Below, piece by piece: positions 8,624 to 18,700 of a DNA stretch of 64,000 nucleotides (the stretch's first letter is position 1; every line of letters starts with the position of its first letter). Position numbers and translations under genes: made by a program. The DNA lies in NCBI RefSeq assembly GCF_009676955.1, contig NZ_CP045696.1, forward strand, positions 1,619,001 to 1,683,000, in the 5' to 3' direction. A model generated the notes under the pieces. That model saw only the letters and a list, made by a program, of their open reading frames with translations. It had not been told where the DNA came from and ran no database searches. This stretch comes from Sodaliphilus pleomorphus. GTDB taxonomy: Bacteria; Bacteroidota; Bacteroidia; Bacteroidales; Muribaculaceae.

Positions 8624-9595
8624 ATGCGCAAAATAATTGCAATAGGGGAATCGGTACTCGACACGGTTTTCAAGGGAAACACACCGGTAAAGGCCATGGT
8701 GGGCGGTCGCATCGCCAATGCCGCGGCCACGCTGGGTATGCTGCAGCTGCCAGTAACAATGTGCAGCGAGTGCGGCACCGACAGCGTGGGCGACATCATT
8801 GTCGACTTCTTGCAGCGCCACCAGGTTTCGACCCAGTCGGTCGACCGCTTTACCGACGGTGCCACCGCTCTGGCGGCTATCTTCAAGGGCGAGAACGGGC
8901 ATGACGACAAGATAGTGAACTACGGCCGGTATCCGGTCGACCGCTTCGACGTGGTGTGGCCGCGCATCGACGAGAACGACATCGTGCTCTTCGGCTCGCT
9001 CTATGCCATCGACAGCCCGCAGCGCGAGCACCTGTTCGAGCTGGTGCAGTATGCCCGCGAGCGCAAGGCCCTCATCGTGTACCTGCCTGGGTTTCAGCAC
9101 GGCATCAACTTCCGCATCACGAGGGTTATGACGGCCATACTCGAGAACCTCGAGATAAGCGACATCGTGATTGCCCACGAGCGCGACATCAACAACATCT
9201 TCCCGGGCGAGAGCGCCGCCGAGGCCTATCGCAACCACATTGAGTTTTACTGCCCCACCTATCTGCACATCAATCCCGACTTGAGCGTGACCATGTTTGC
9301 CGGCAAGCAGCGCCGCGAGTATGCCGCCGCCACCCCTGCCACAAGCAACCTGCTGGGCTGGCAGGCCGGTTTCACGGCCGGCATCATCTATGAGCTCATG
9401 TGCCGCGGGCTGCGCCGCGACCAGCTGCTCGAGCTCGAGCCCCAGGTGGCCGCCGCTGTGTTGGCCTCGGCCCAGGACTTTGCCGCCCAGTGCGCCTCGG
9501 CGCCCGACAATTGCCTCCCGCCCGGCTATGCCGCCTCGCGGGTGGCCGCCTACGCCTCGCGGGCCGACGAGCGCGAGAAAAACATGGCCAAGTGA
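8624..9595 (+). CDS. PfkB/ribokinase-fold protein lacking the canonical catalytic motif
   Basis: This 323-residue protein has the PfkB N-terminal signature (IAIGESVLDTVF, then VGGRIANAAATLGML and SECGTDSVGDIIVDFL), so the fold assignment is firm. The second signature, normally DTxGAGDxF with the catalytic Asp, reads SNLLGWQAGF here (G245-W-Q-A-G-F250), so the Asp is replaced. It may be a pseudokinase with a binding or regulatory role, or use a shifted residue. The ATG at 8624 was chosen because it starts the conserved strand; in-frame codons further upstream lie inside the SIS gene. It follows the SIS gene by 28 bases and is probably co-transcribed with it. Confidence 0.8.
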   Translation: MRKIIAIGESVLDTVFKGNTPVKAMVGGRIANAAATLGMLQLPVTMCSECGTDSVGDIIVDFLQRHQVSTQSVDRFTDGATALAAIFKGENGHDDKIVNYGRYPVDRFDVVWPRIDENDIVLFGSLYAIDSPQREHLFELVQYARERKALIVYLPGFQHGINFRITRVMTAILENLEISDIVIAHERDINNIFPGESAAEAYRNHIEFYCPTYLHINPDLSVTMFAGKQRREYAAATPATSNLLGWQAGFTAGIIYELMCRGLRRDQLLELEPQVAAAVLASAQDFAAQCASAPDNCLPPGYAASRVAAYASRADEREKNMAK

Positions 9596-9653
9596 TGTAG
9601 CGACGATACTCATTTTTGTTTTTATAGAATATAAACATAATTCAGATAGCACG

Positions 9654-10649
9654 ATGAAAAAGCTGTTGATTGAAGAATCCTTCCCCACGCTCAAAACCGA
9701 CCTCACGGCTCTCACGGCCCAGGTCGGGAAAACTGGCGAGTTGCCCCCCTTGCAGGACCTCGACACGGCGACAGCCATCGACCTGCGCCTGTGGCACGTG
9801 AAGTACTTGATGCAGCACGAGCGGCAGCACGATGCCGCTATGGCCATCGATGCCATGGTCTTCGACGACAGCATTGCCGGCTTCCCGCTGCTGCACCATG
9901 CCTGGCTGTGGCTGGCCCGCATGTCGCTCTTCATCGACAGCAACGACTACATGCTGGCCCTGGGCAGCGCCGAGAATGCCCTCAACGTGCTGGTCGACGT
10001 CACGGCCAAGCGCAGCGAGGACTTTCTGGCCATCGTGGCCTCGCTGCTCTACAACCTGGCCTATGTGCACTACATGACCGACGACAACGCCCGCGCCGTG
10101 AAGGAGCTCACCAAGTGCCAGAAGCTCTTTGAGCGCCTGGTGAAACGCAACAACGCGCGCTTCTCGCCCATGCTGGTCTATGCCGTCGAGGCCTCGACCA
10201 CCATCTTCAAGTCGCGCATCAAGCAGATGAACGTGTTTGCCCACTACCAGACCACCACCGAGCTCTACACCGCCATGCTGGCCGACAAAGACTCGCAGAA
10301 GGTGCGCATGGCCCTGGCCAACCTGGTCGACTCGCTGCGCCACGAGGGCGACCTCATGCTGCAGATGGGCAACGCCCGCAACGCGGTGAAATTCTACACC
10401 AAGGCCCTGCGCTACCAGAAGAAGATAAGCCCCGTGATGGGACACAAGGAGCTCACCCTGTCGATAGGCCTGGCCAAGGCCCTGCTGCGCCTGGTGAACC
10501 GCCGTGCCGCCGCCGAGCAGCTGCTCAACTCGCTGCTGCCCCTGGCCCAGCGCCTGCAGGCCGGCGACGAGATACTCGAGATAGAGCAACTGCTCAACAA
10601 CCGCAACAAGAACAGCAACATCATGAGCATGCTCAAGGGCATGTCGTGA
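9654..10649 (+). CDS. Uncharacterised all-helical, TPR-like protein
   Basis: This 331-residue soluble protein has no signal peptide or membrane segment. It is almost entirely predicted helix with TPR-like pairs, for example DFLAIVASLLYNLAYVHYM followed by NARAVKELTKCQKLFERL, and MGNARNAVKFYTKALRYQKK near residues 240-260. I do not recognise a named family; a scaffold or protein-interaction role is only suggested by the repeat type. The ATG at 9654 follows a non-coding gap of 58 bases, and longer in-frame readings run back into the PfkB gene. The C-terminus is rich in Asn and Met. Confidence 0.75.
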   Translation: MKKLLIEESFPTLKTDLTALTAQVGKTGELPPLQDLDTATAIDLRLWHVKYLMQHERQHDAAMAIDAMVFDDSIAGFPLLHHAWLWLARMSLFIDSNDYMLALGSAENALNVLVDVTAKRSEDFLAIVASLLYNLAYVHYMTDDNARAVKELTKCQKLFERLVKRNNARFSPMLVYAVEASTTIFKSRIKQMNVFAHYQTTTELYTAMLADKDSQKVRMALANLVDSLRHEGDLMLQMGNARNAVKFYTKALRYQKKISPVMGHKELTLSIGLAKALLRLVNRRAAAEQLLNSLLPLAQRLQAGDEILEIEQLLNNRNKNSNIMSMLKGMS

Positions 10650-10701
10650 TGCCAGCCGTCGAGATCATCCCAACCCCAACCGCATTATTATTATCGTTGT
10701 T

Positions 10702-11232
10702 ATGAAAAAGAAAAGCATGCTCGACTTGCACCGCATCACGGCCGCCCAGTTCAAGCAAGCCCCCAAGATGCCTGTGGTGGTCGTGCTCGACGACGTGCGC
10801 AGCGAGATGAACGTGGGCAGCGTGTTTCGCACGGCCGACGCCTTTGTCGTCGAGCGCATCGCCCTGTGCGGCATCACGGCCGTGCCGCCCATGCCCGAGA
10901 TACACAAGACCGCCCTGGGCGCCGAGTGCAGCGTCGAGTGGCAGCACTATGCCACCGCCCTCGAGGCCGTGCAGCAGCTGCGCAGCGAGGGCTACACGAT
11001 ATGCACCATCGAGCAGGTGCACGGCAGCGTGAGTCTTGAGCGCTACAACATGGAGCGCGGCCGCAAGTATGCCATCGTGTTGGGCAACGAGGTCAAGGGC
11101 GTGAGCCAGCAGGTGGTCGATGCCAGCGACTGCTGCATCGAGCTGCCCCAGCGCGGCACCAAGCACAGCCTCAACATTGCCAACACCGCCGCCATCGTGA
11201 TGTGGCAATTTTTTGAGCACCTCATGCTGTAG
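10702..11232 (+). CDS. SpoU/TrmH-family RNA 2'-O-methyltransferase
   Basis: This 176-residue protein shows the three SPOUT/TrmH motifs: motif 1 NVGSVFRTADAF (residues ~37-48), motif 2 AIVLGNEVKGV (~124-134) and motif 3 CIELPQRGTKHSLNIANTAAI (~146-166). These build the trefoil-knot AdoMet site. The enzyme methylates the ribose 2'-OH of tRNA or rRNA; which RNA cannot be told. It lacks an N-terminal substrate-binding extension and is a minimal-size member. It stands 52 bases after the TPR-like gene. Confidence 0.9.
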   Translation: MKKKSMLDLHRITAAQFKQAPKMPVVVVLDDVRSEMNVGSVFRTADAFVVERIALCGITAVPPMPEIHKTALGAECSVEWQHYATALEAVQQLRSEGYTICTIEQVHGSVSLERYNMERGRKYAIVLGNEVKGVSQQVVDASDCCIELPQRGTKHSLNIANTAAIVMWQFFEHLML

Positions 11233-11508
11233 ATTGACGGGGATTTCAGCGGTTTACTCCTCCACTGCCTGTAGCTGTGCCGCCCGCTTTTTTGGGGGGG
11301 GCTTGGTATACTTGGGCGGCCGTTATGGATTATGGTAGTTTTTGGAAACATAATGGGCGGCCAATGGCGATGGAATTTATTTTTTTTATTATTTTTGCCG
11401 TTTGGAAAAACGGCTGTTGCTCCTTGGCTGGAAAATTGAGGCTGAGCACATTGAGTTGTTTTTCTGTTATGTAACTGTGATTATTAATTTTTAAAAAACT
11501 ATATTTAG

Positions 11509-14166
11509 ATGCTAAAGAAAATCTTTTGTTTGCTTTGTTGCATCGTTGCCTTTGTGCTCCCGTCGTGGGCAGGCGGCACCGATTATTACTACAAGGTGAC
11601 AGCCACGGCACAGCCCACAGGTGTCGGCAAGGTCTATGTGTCGAAATCTAATACAGAACCAAAAAGTACTGATTATGAAGATACAAAGATCCTTATCACT
11701 TCGGAAAATTCCACCCAGAAGGCTGCCTCCAGGGAGTTTTATCTGTTTGCCAAACCTGCCGAGGGCTATGTGTTCGACAAGTGGACCAAAGACGACGGTA
11801 CTACCGAGGTGAGCAGGCAGAAAAGTACTTCTACAGGTACGCTCACCAGTTCTTCCACAGAAAAGAGCAATCCTGCGGAATATGGCTATATAGCTCATTT
11901 CTCCAAGGCAGGTGATGTGTATGTGGTTTCTGAAGACGAGACCATGGGTACCGCAGGCATCGACAATCCTAAAAACACTGTTGGCGACGCGGTTACGTTG
12001 ACGGCCTATCCCGATATGTTCTCTGGCATATTCAAGGCGTGGACCAAAGACGGCAAGGTAGTGTCGACCCAAAATCCCTACACCTTTACCGTCGACGAGG
12101 CAAGCAAAGGAAAGTATGTGGCGACCTTCACCAAGAAGGATATGGAGAAAAAGGGTTTCTACTGCTATGTGCACAATGTGAAATTCAAGCGCAGCCTGGG
12201 CTTGATGGGCATTTCTGACAAAAATGTGAGCACCAGCAACCGCTATCTCACGAACTCCATCATGCTGCTCGAGGATGGCAGCGACATCATGCGCTCGTCG
12301 CCCGCCTTTGTGCTGAAGTTGACAGGAAGTTCTGATGGGTATGGTGGGCTTGAAAATGCCAATCTCGAGGCTCAAGGCAAGGGGAGCAAGGATATTGCAA
12401 ATAATAAGACTTACACTTTCTCTAAGCACGGCGACCACTTATATATCTATGGTTCGGCAGGAAGCGCTACTGCCTATATGGTCGACTATGCCGATGCGTT
12501 TACCCAGGAGGAGCACCTGGGCAAGGTGAACCACCCTGGCCTCTACAACGGTGCCAACGAGAATGATGCTTCTTATCACTGGGTGGTAACGCCCATAAGC
12601 GAAGATAGCAAGGACTTCTGCTTCGGTGCCATGCCGTCGCCGAAAACCAAAGACGAGGCCGGCAAGTACTACACCACGATGTACACCAAGTTTCCCTATC
12701 GCTGTCTCGACGGGGTGAAAGCCTATGTGGTGAGCAGCGTCGACGAGACGGCCCACAAGGTGGTGCTCAGCGAGATCAAGTCGGGCGAGGTGCCGTCGGG
12801 CACCCCCGTCGTGCTGGAGTGCACCAGCACCAAGCCTGTCGAAAATCGCCTGTTGCCCCTGGTGGAGGAGCCTGCCGCCATCGCCGAGACCAATCGGCTC
12901 AAGGGCGTGATTTGGCTCAAGGACGAGAATAAGACCGAGGATAAGTACCGCACCAAGTTTGACAGCCAGACGATGCTGGTGTTGAGCAACGACGAGCTTG
13001 CCTTCAAGAATGTGAACAACACCGATGTGCTGGCCGGCGGCACTGGCCAGACGGGCACCTTGACCTATATTGCCAACAACACCTGCTACCTGACTGTGGA
13101 CAGCAAGATGACCGAAGCCACCACCTTCACCATCGAGAAGGGCTCGAGCGTGGTGACCAAGGAAACCACCCTGGCCGGCTTGAGCCAGGAGGCGGCCGAC
13201 GGCGTCACGCCCTACAAGCTCACGGGCGACGACCTGGAGTGTGTGGGCGCCATTGCCAGCGACAGCTACAATTATCTGGTGGTGAAAGACGGCGGCTACT
13301 CGACCCAGGCCACGAGCAACAAGCAGAGCTACAGGGAGTATCTCATACGCTCGAGCTACAATGGCGGCAAGGAGAACACCACCAGGCAGACCGCCTATGA
13401 CCAGAGCAACTGGATACTGGTAGACCTGTCGGGCATCGCCGGTGCCCAAGTCGACAACTACCGCAATTGCAAGATTACCTCGATCACGGGCACCTACCAC
13501 AAGGAGAACCCCCGCTTTGTGGCAACACAGATTGTGCTGGGTGACAAGACGGCCCCCTACGCGCCCAACCACTATATCGCCACCAACTTCATGACCACCT
13601 ACTGCGCCGACGGCACGGGCAATGGCGTGAAAGATGCCGCAGGCAACACCTACTACTTCATGAACCCCAAAGACGGCGAGTGGGCCATCGTGGCCTGGGC
13701 CGTGTGGGACAAGGCCACGCAGGCCTTCTATGTGCCTGCCAAGGACGACGAGGGCACCAACGCGCACGGCTTTGCCGGCGGCTTCAAGGTGGACTTGCGC
13801 TACAACGAGGGCGACATCACCAATGTGGAGAGGCTCGACGAGCAAAGCGACAAGGGCCAGAACGTGTACACCTTCCCGGCCTTGATTGTGAAAAACACCG
13901 CCACCAGCGCAAGCGCGCCCCGAAGGGCCGCGATCAAACCCGATACAAGGGAGCTGAGCACGACCTACACGGTCTATCCCCTCTCGCTCAGTGCCGGCAG
14001 CGTGGTGACCGGGGTGAGCACTGTGGACCAGGCCAAGACGGTGCGCAGCGTCGTCTACTACAACCTGCAAGGCATGGCCAGCCCCACGCCCCATGCCGGC
14101 CTCAACGTGGTGGTGACCCGCTACACCGACGGCTCGACCCAGGTGGCCAAGGTGATGCGCCCGTAG
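11509..14166 (+). CDS. Large secreted protein with divergent InlB-like repeats and C-terminal tag
   Basis: This 885-residue protein starts with a signal peptide (MLKKIFCLLCCIVAFVLPSWA). Two divergent InlB B-type repeats follow: FAKPAEGYVFDKWTKDDG near residue 85 and YPDMFSGIFKAWTKDGK near residue 170. The middle part is unassigned. The last ~45 residues contain VVYYNLQGMASPTPHAG, then VVTRYTDGSTQVAKV. This resembles the C-terminal tags of the beta-helix protein at 60.4 kb and the GLUG protein at 15.8 kb, and is reminiscent of type IX secretion-type tails (inference). It is probably exported and surface-exposed. Base composition of its first third is less GC-rich than the rest. Confidence 0.8.
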   Translation: MLKKIFCLLCCIVAFVLPSWAGGTDYYYKVTATAQPTGVGKVYVSKSNTEPKSTDYEDTKILITSENSTQKAASREFYLFAKPAEGYVFDKWTKDDGTTEVSRQKSTSTGTLTSSSTEKSNPAEYGYIAHFSKAGDVYVVSEDETMGTAGIDNPKNTVGDAVTLTAYPDMFSGIFKAWTKDGKVVSTQNPYTFTVDEASKGKYVATFTKKDMEKKGFYCYVHNVKFKRSLGLMGISDKNVSTSNRYLTNSIMLLEDGSDIMRSSPAFVLKLTGSSDGYGGLENANLEAQGKGSKDIANNKTYTFSKHGDHLYIYGSAGSATAYMVDYADAFTQEEHLGKVNHPGLYNGANENDASYHWVVTPISEDSKDFCFGAMPSPKTKDEAGKYYTTMYTKFPYRCLDGVKAYVVSSVDETAHKVVLSEIKSGEVPSGTPVVLECTSTKPVENRLLPLVEEPAAIAETNRLKGVIWLKDENKTEDKYRTKFDSQTMLVLSNDELAFKNVNNTDVLAGGTGQTGTLTYIANNTCYLTVDSKMTEATTFTIEKGSSVVTKETTLAGLSQEAADGVTPYKLTGDDLECVGAIASDSYNYLVVKDGGYSTQATSNKQSYREYLIRSSYNGGKENTTRQTAYDQSNWILVDLSGIAGAQVDNYRNCKITSITGTYHKENPRFVATQIVLGDKTAPYAPNHYIATNFMTTYCADGTGNGVKDAAGNTYYFMNPKDGEWAIVAWAVWDKATQAFYVPAKDDEGTNAHGFAGGFKVDLRYNEGDITNVERLDEQSDKGQNVYTFPALIVKNTATSASAPRRAAIKPDTRELSTTYTVYPLSLSAGSVVTGVSTVDQAKTVRSVVYYNLQGMASPTPHAGLNVVVTRYTDGSTQVAKVMRP

Positions 14167-14200
14167 CCGCCCTGCAATATCGCTGAAACAGCAATACATG

Positions 14201-14248
14201 ATTTCGAGGCAAGTGTGAAATTGTAACATTTGCCTCGAAATTTTTTTA
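14201..14248 (+). terminator. Rho-independent terminator
   Basis: A perfect 12-base stem (ATTTCGAGGCAA at 14201-14212, TTGCCTCGAAAT at 14230-14241) is followed directly by a run of Ts. Confidence 0.85.
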
Positions 14249-14277
14249 GAAAATTGTGAAGAATTGAGAATAATGCT

Positions 14278-14285
14278 TAAATTTG
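14278..14285 (+). promoter_or_regulatory. -7 promoter element of the DUF4105 gene
   Basis: TAAATTTG matches TAnnTTTG and ends 6 bases before the ATG at 14292. This places the start at 14292, rejects the TTG at 14283 and predicts a leaderless mRNA. Confidence 0.65.
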
Positions 14286-14291
14286 CAATCA

Positions 14292-15542
14292 ATGGGTCGT
14301 ATAGATAGAAATAGATTGTGGGCAATGTGGATGCTGCTGCTGCTTGTGGCGGCAGTGCCGGCCCTCGCCCAAAGACGTGACTACAAGCCCATTGCGGTGA
14401 CGTGGACCCACGGCCTGCCCGTCAAGCCCGACAGCAGCAACTTTGTGACCGCCAGCTACGTTGTGGCCTCGCCTGGTGAGAAGATATACTCGCGCCTGGG
14501 CCACGCCACCTTGCGCCTGGAGTGCCCCAGCTACAAGTTGGACTACTGCTTCACGTTTGAGACCGACGTTGAGCCGGGCGACTACCTGCGCTTCTTTGCC
14601 GGGCAGGCGCGAGGCCGCATTGTGGCAGTGCCCACGGGGCTGTTTCTGGCACCCTACGCCCGCGAGGGCCGCCAGGTGCGCCAGTATGAGCTCAACCTGA
14701 GTCTTGCCGAGAAGCGGGAGCTGTGGCGCATGCTCGACAACGACATGGTGAGCGACGAGCGCCGCAAGTTCAATTTTGTGACAAACAATTGCACCTCGAT
14801 AAGTTTTTCTATGGTCGAGGACTGCCTGCAAGGGGAGCACATCGACTATGTGTGGCCCCGGGTCATGTCGCAGGACAACGGCAACGGCGTGCGCTATCTC
14901 ATGCGGCACTCGCCGTGGCTGTCGTTCATCTCGATAACCCTGCTGGGCACCGAGAGCGACAAGTACTGGGACAATCACAGCCGCGTGGCCCCCGAGCTGG
15001 TGATCGACATCGAGCGGCACTCGCGCATTGTGGCCCCCGACGGCCGTTGGCGCCCCGTGCTCACGGGCGAGCAGCGCGAGTTGCTGCCCCTGCGCCACCG
15101 TCTCTCGGCCCCCAGCAAGGCCTCGCCCGGCGTGGTAGCTGCCTGCCTGCTGCTGGTGGTGCTGCTGGCGACGGTGCTCGAGTGGAAGCCCGGCTGGCGG
15201 CGGCCGGCACAGGTGGCCGATGCCGTGCTGCTGGGCTTGCAGACGGCAGCGGGCCTGCTGCTGCTCTACATGAGCACGGTGGCAAGCCTCTTTGGCACCC
15301 ACTGGAACTGGTATATCATACCCTTCAATCCCGTGCCGCTGGTGGTGTGGCTCGTGTGTCGCCGGCGGCGGCACTATGGCCGGGTGTACGGGTTCTACAC
15401 CGCTGTGCTTGTGCTCTTCATGCTGGCCACGCCCCTGAGCAGCCAGCTCGACTGGCAGCACCAGCTGGTGGTGGCCGCCCTGGCCGTGCGCACAGCCTCG
15501 CACGCTGTGGCCTATCGTCGCCGCCAGGGCGCCCACAAGTGA
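14292..15542 (+). CDS. DUF4105/Lnb-type periplasmic protein with C-terminal membrane domain
   Basis: This 416-residue protein has a signal peptide or anchor (LWAMWMLLLLVAAVPALAQ) and a DUF4105 (Lnb N-terminal periplasmic) domain. That family is related to permuted NlpC/P60-like papain folds; the candidate catalytic pair is His in YSRLGHATLRL (~residue 71) and Cys in VTNNCTSISF (~residue 162). The last third holds several hydrophobic segments (VVAACLLLVVLLATVL, VADAVLLGLQTAAGLLLLYM, VYGFYTAVLVLFMLA), so the C-terminus sits in the inner membrane. The family is common in Bacteroidales and its substrate is not established; envelope lipid or peptide cleavage is a guess from the fold. Confidence 0.85.
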   Translation: MGRIDRNRLWAMWMLLLLVAAVPALAQRRDYKPIAVTWTHGLPVKPDSSNFVTASYVVASPGEKIYSRLGHATLRLECPSYKLDYCFTFETDVEPGDYLRFFAGQARGRIVAVPTGLFLAPYAREGRQVRQYELNLSLAEKRELWRMLDNDMVSDERRKFNFVTNNCTSISFSMVEDCLQGEHIDYVWPRVMSQDNGNGVRYLMRHSPWLSFISITLLGTESDKYWDNHSRVAPELVIDIERHSRIVAPDGRWRPVLTGEQRELLPLRHRLSAPSKASPGVVAACLLLVVLLATVLEWKPGWRRPAQVADAVLLGLQTAAGLLLLYMSTVASLFGTHWNWYIIPFNPVPLVVWLVCRRRRHYGRVYGFYTAVLVLFMLATPLSSQLDWQHQLVVAALAVRTASHAVAYRRRQGAHK

Positions 15543-15762
15543 CCGAAAAAAAACAATCGTGTGAATGTTGAAATATATATAGTTCTGTAAAAAAAACTTG
15601 TATTGGCAGTTGCCAGGGTAGTGCGTGCGCGTGCATGTGAGCCCGTGGGCTGTATTTGGGAGCGAGAATAATCGCTGAGTATGTACTGACTCTATACTAT
15701 ACTATTTTTAATGTTTTGCAAGATTGGTTGTTTTAATACATTAACACTCAAAACAATTTCTA

Positions 15763-18700
15763 ATGATGAGAAAACTATGTTTAATCCTGCTGGCCGCGTG
15801 CCTCGCCTCGATGGCGGGCTGGGCGCAGGAGCTCAGGCAGGCCGACGTGGGCACGATGCGCACACCGCCGTCGCTGCCCCAGCAACTCGAGGCCACCGGA
15901 GTGCTGGAGGCCACCCAATGGAACCAGCAAGCCGTGCCGGGCAAGAGCGGCCGTGCCACGGCAGGAAAAGTGAGACTTAAAGCATCGATTGCCGACTCGC
16001 TCACGCTGGCCGAGATCGATGAGAGCGTGACCGGCACCAAGCAGGCCAGCGCCATTGTCACGACCAAGGCCTATGGCACCAACCAGGCCTATGTGTACAA
16101 CCTGTGGGGCCTGCGCGACACGCTCACGGCCACCTACGACCAGCGTGCCGGCACCATCAGCATCAACCCCGGCCTTGTCTACAACCACCCCACCTACGGG
16201 CCCGTGTGGATATGCCCCTATGATGCGAAGGCCAACACCTACTCGACGAAGAACCCCATCAAGGGCACCCTCAATGCCGACGGCAGCGTCACGCTGAGTG
16301 GCTGGGGCGTGTTTGTGACCGAGGGCGACTACAAGGGCGGCTCGTTTGCCCGCTTCAAGGGCAGCGAGCTCGAGGTGCCCAACGCCGTGATGACCGACAC
16401 GCTTTACGACATCAACAATCCGAGCTCGCGCACGACGGTGTTGAGCTACCCGGTGTATATCGACAGCGTGAGCGCCAACCAGGTGAGCATCTTGAACTTC
16501 AGCGGAATAGGCGCTGTAGTCAACGCCGTGCTCAACCCCGACAAGACCGTAACCATTGCACCGCAGCGCGTGCTGACCAACAGCATGTATGGCGACTTCT
16601 ACTGCTACAGCCACGACTGGAACGGCGCGCCGCTTAACAAGGGCTCTATCACGGCCACCAGCACAGCCACCAGCTGGACGCTGGGCTCGTGGGGCATATT
16701 CTCGCGCAACGTGCTGAGCCTCATGGCCCGCGGCTACTGGAACTCGACGATAAACTTTGCCTCGGGGCTGGTGACCTATCCCGAGAAGAAAAATCTCGAC
16801 TGGAGCGGCTCGGGCACCGAGGCCGACCCCTATGTGATCAAGACCCTCGACCAGTACCTGGCCTTTGCCGAGAGTGTGAACCTGGGTCAGAGCTACCAGG
16901 GCAAGTACATCGCGCTGGGCAACGACATCGACATGAGCAGCCTTGCCGAGGCCTACCGGCCGGTGGGCAATGAGAGCCACCCCTTTGAGGGCACCTTCGA
17001 CGGCAAGGGCTACACCTTGAAAAACTGGAGCCACACAGCCTACGACGAGTCCTATCAGGGCCTCTTCGGCATGGCAGGCGCCCAGAGTGTGATCAAGAAC
17101 TTGAAAGTCGACAACCCGTCGCTCACCAGCGCGGGCGCCTACACAGGCATCGTTGTGGGCTACTCGAGCGGCGTGGTGAGCAACGTGACCGTGACAGGGG
17201 CCACGATGAAGCACAACAACAGCTTTGGCGGCGGCGTGATAGGTGCCTTCAAGGGCACTACGGCAAGCAACCTCAGCTTCACTGGCACCCTCACGGGAGC
17301 CGGCGAGACCGGCGGCGTGATAGGCGAGCTGCAGGCCGGCACCGTGACCGACCTCGAGTCGCACGGCACCGTGAGCGTGGAGAGCGTGTACTCGAGCGTG
17401 TTTCACGGTCTGGGCGGCGTGATAGGCGGCACCCTCAACAAGGGCGAGATGCACATTGAGCGTTGCTACAACGACGCCATGGTCAACGCCACGGCCAGCA
17501 ACGTGCTCACCGGCGGCGTTGTGGGCGACCTGGCCTATGCCAACCTCTCGGGCAGCTTCAATGTGGGCCCCGTGGCCGCAGTGTGCACCACGAGCCGCGA
17601 GCTCGACGGCACCATCAACCAGGTGGGCGCTGCTGGCGGCGTGGCCGGGCGCGTGTATGGCTCAACGATGACCGACTGCTACAACAGCAACATCGTGATC
17701 AACAGCGGCAACAATGAGCACGTGGGTGGCCTGCTGGGCTATGTGGTGAAACCCATCATGACCTATGTGAACGGCCACTTCGAGGGATACAAGAACCCGT
17801 CGCGGTTGACCAGCTGCTACAACAGCGGCGAGGTGATCACGCCCACCATGCGCTCCACGCAGGGCTTCTATGGCTCGACCTATGCCGACAGTGTGCTGGT
17901 GAACTGCTACTTCGACCAGCAAGTGACCGGCAACGTGATGCCCGACCCCTCGGCCAGCTGCATCATGCGCACTGCCCAGCTCACCAGCGGCACCCTGCCG
18001 CAGGGCTTCGACAGCAAGGTGTGGACGGCCACTGCAGGCCTCTACCCCGCCCTCAAGCACTTTGCCACGAGTGCCGAGTCGCACCTCTCGGTGTCGCCCC
18101 TCACCTTTGCAGGCAGCGAGACCTCGCGCAAGGTGAAGACGGCCTTCACCGTGTCGAGCGTGAACAATATCGTGTGGCGCATCTTTGCCAACTCGAGCTA
18201 TGTGACCTCGTCGACCGGCCTGGTCATGAGCGGCGACAGTGTGAAAATCAACAATGTGAACTCGAGCGAGACCATGGTGGCCCGCATCGACGGCAACGAC
18301 AAGCTGGTGAAGATGGTGATGCTTGAGACGGTAGATCCCACGGCCTTCCGCGGCAGCGGCACCCAGGACGACCCCTACCTGATAAGCGACAAGGACGACT
18401 TGATAAAGCTCAACGAGGGTGTGACCGTGAACGCGCAGACCTATCTGGGCGACTACTTCAAGCAGACCAACGACATCGACCTGGAGAACGCCACCGACTT
18501 TGTGGGCATCGGGGCCGACGGCAAGAGCGCTCACAACTTTGCCGGCACCTACGACGGCCAGGGCTACACGATACACCGCCTCTATATCGACAGCGTGGGT
18601 CTCAACGGCTTTGGCAAGGCCACGCCGTCGAAGTCGCGCCAGTATGCCGGCTTCTTCGGCTATATAGGCCCCAAGGGTGTGGTCAAGAACCTGAACATTG

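Noticed and set aside
11397..11414. A 7-base hairpin with a GGAA tetraloop (GCCGTTT/AAACGGC) before the InlB-like protein gene
   Set aside because: The T run precedes rather than follows the stem on the plus strand, so it is not a terminator for either strand, and nothing else supports a function.
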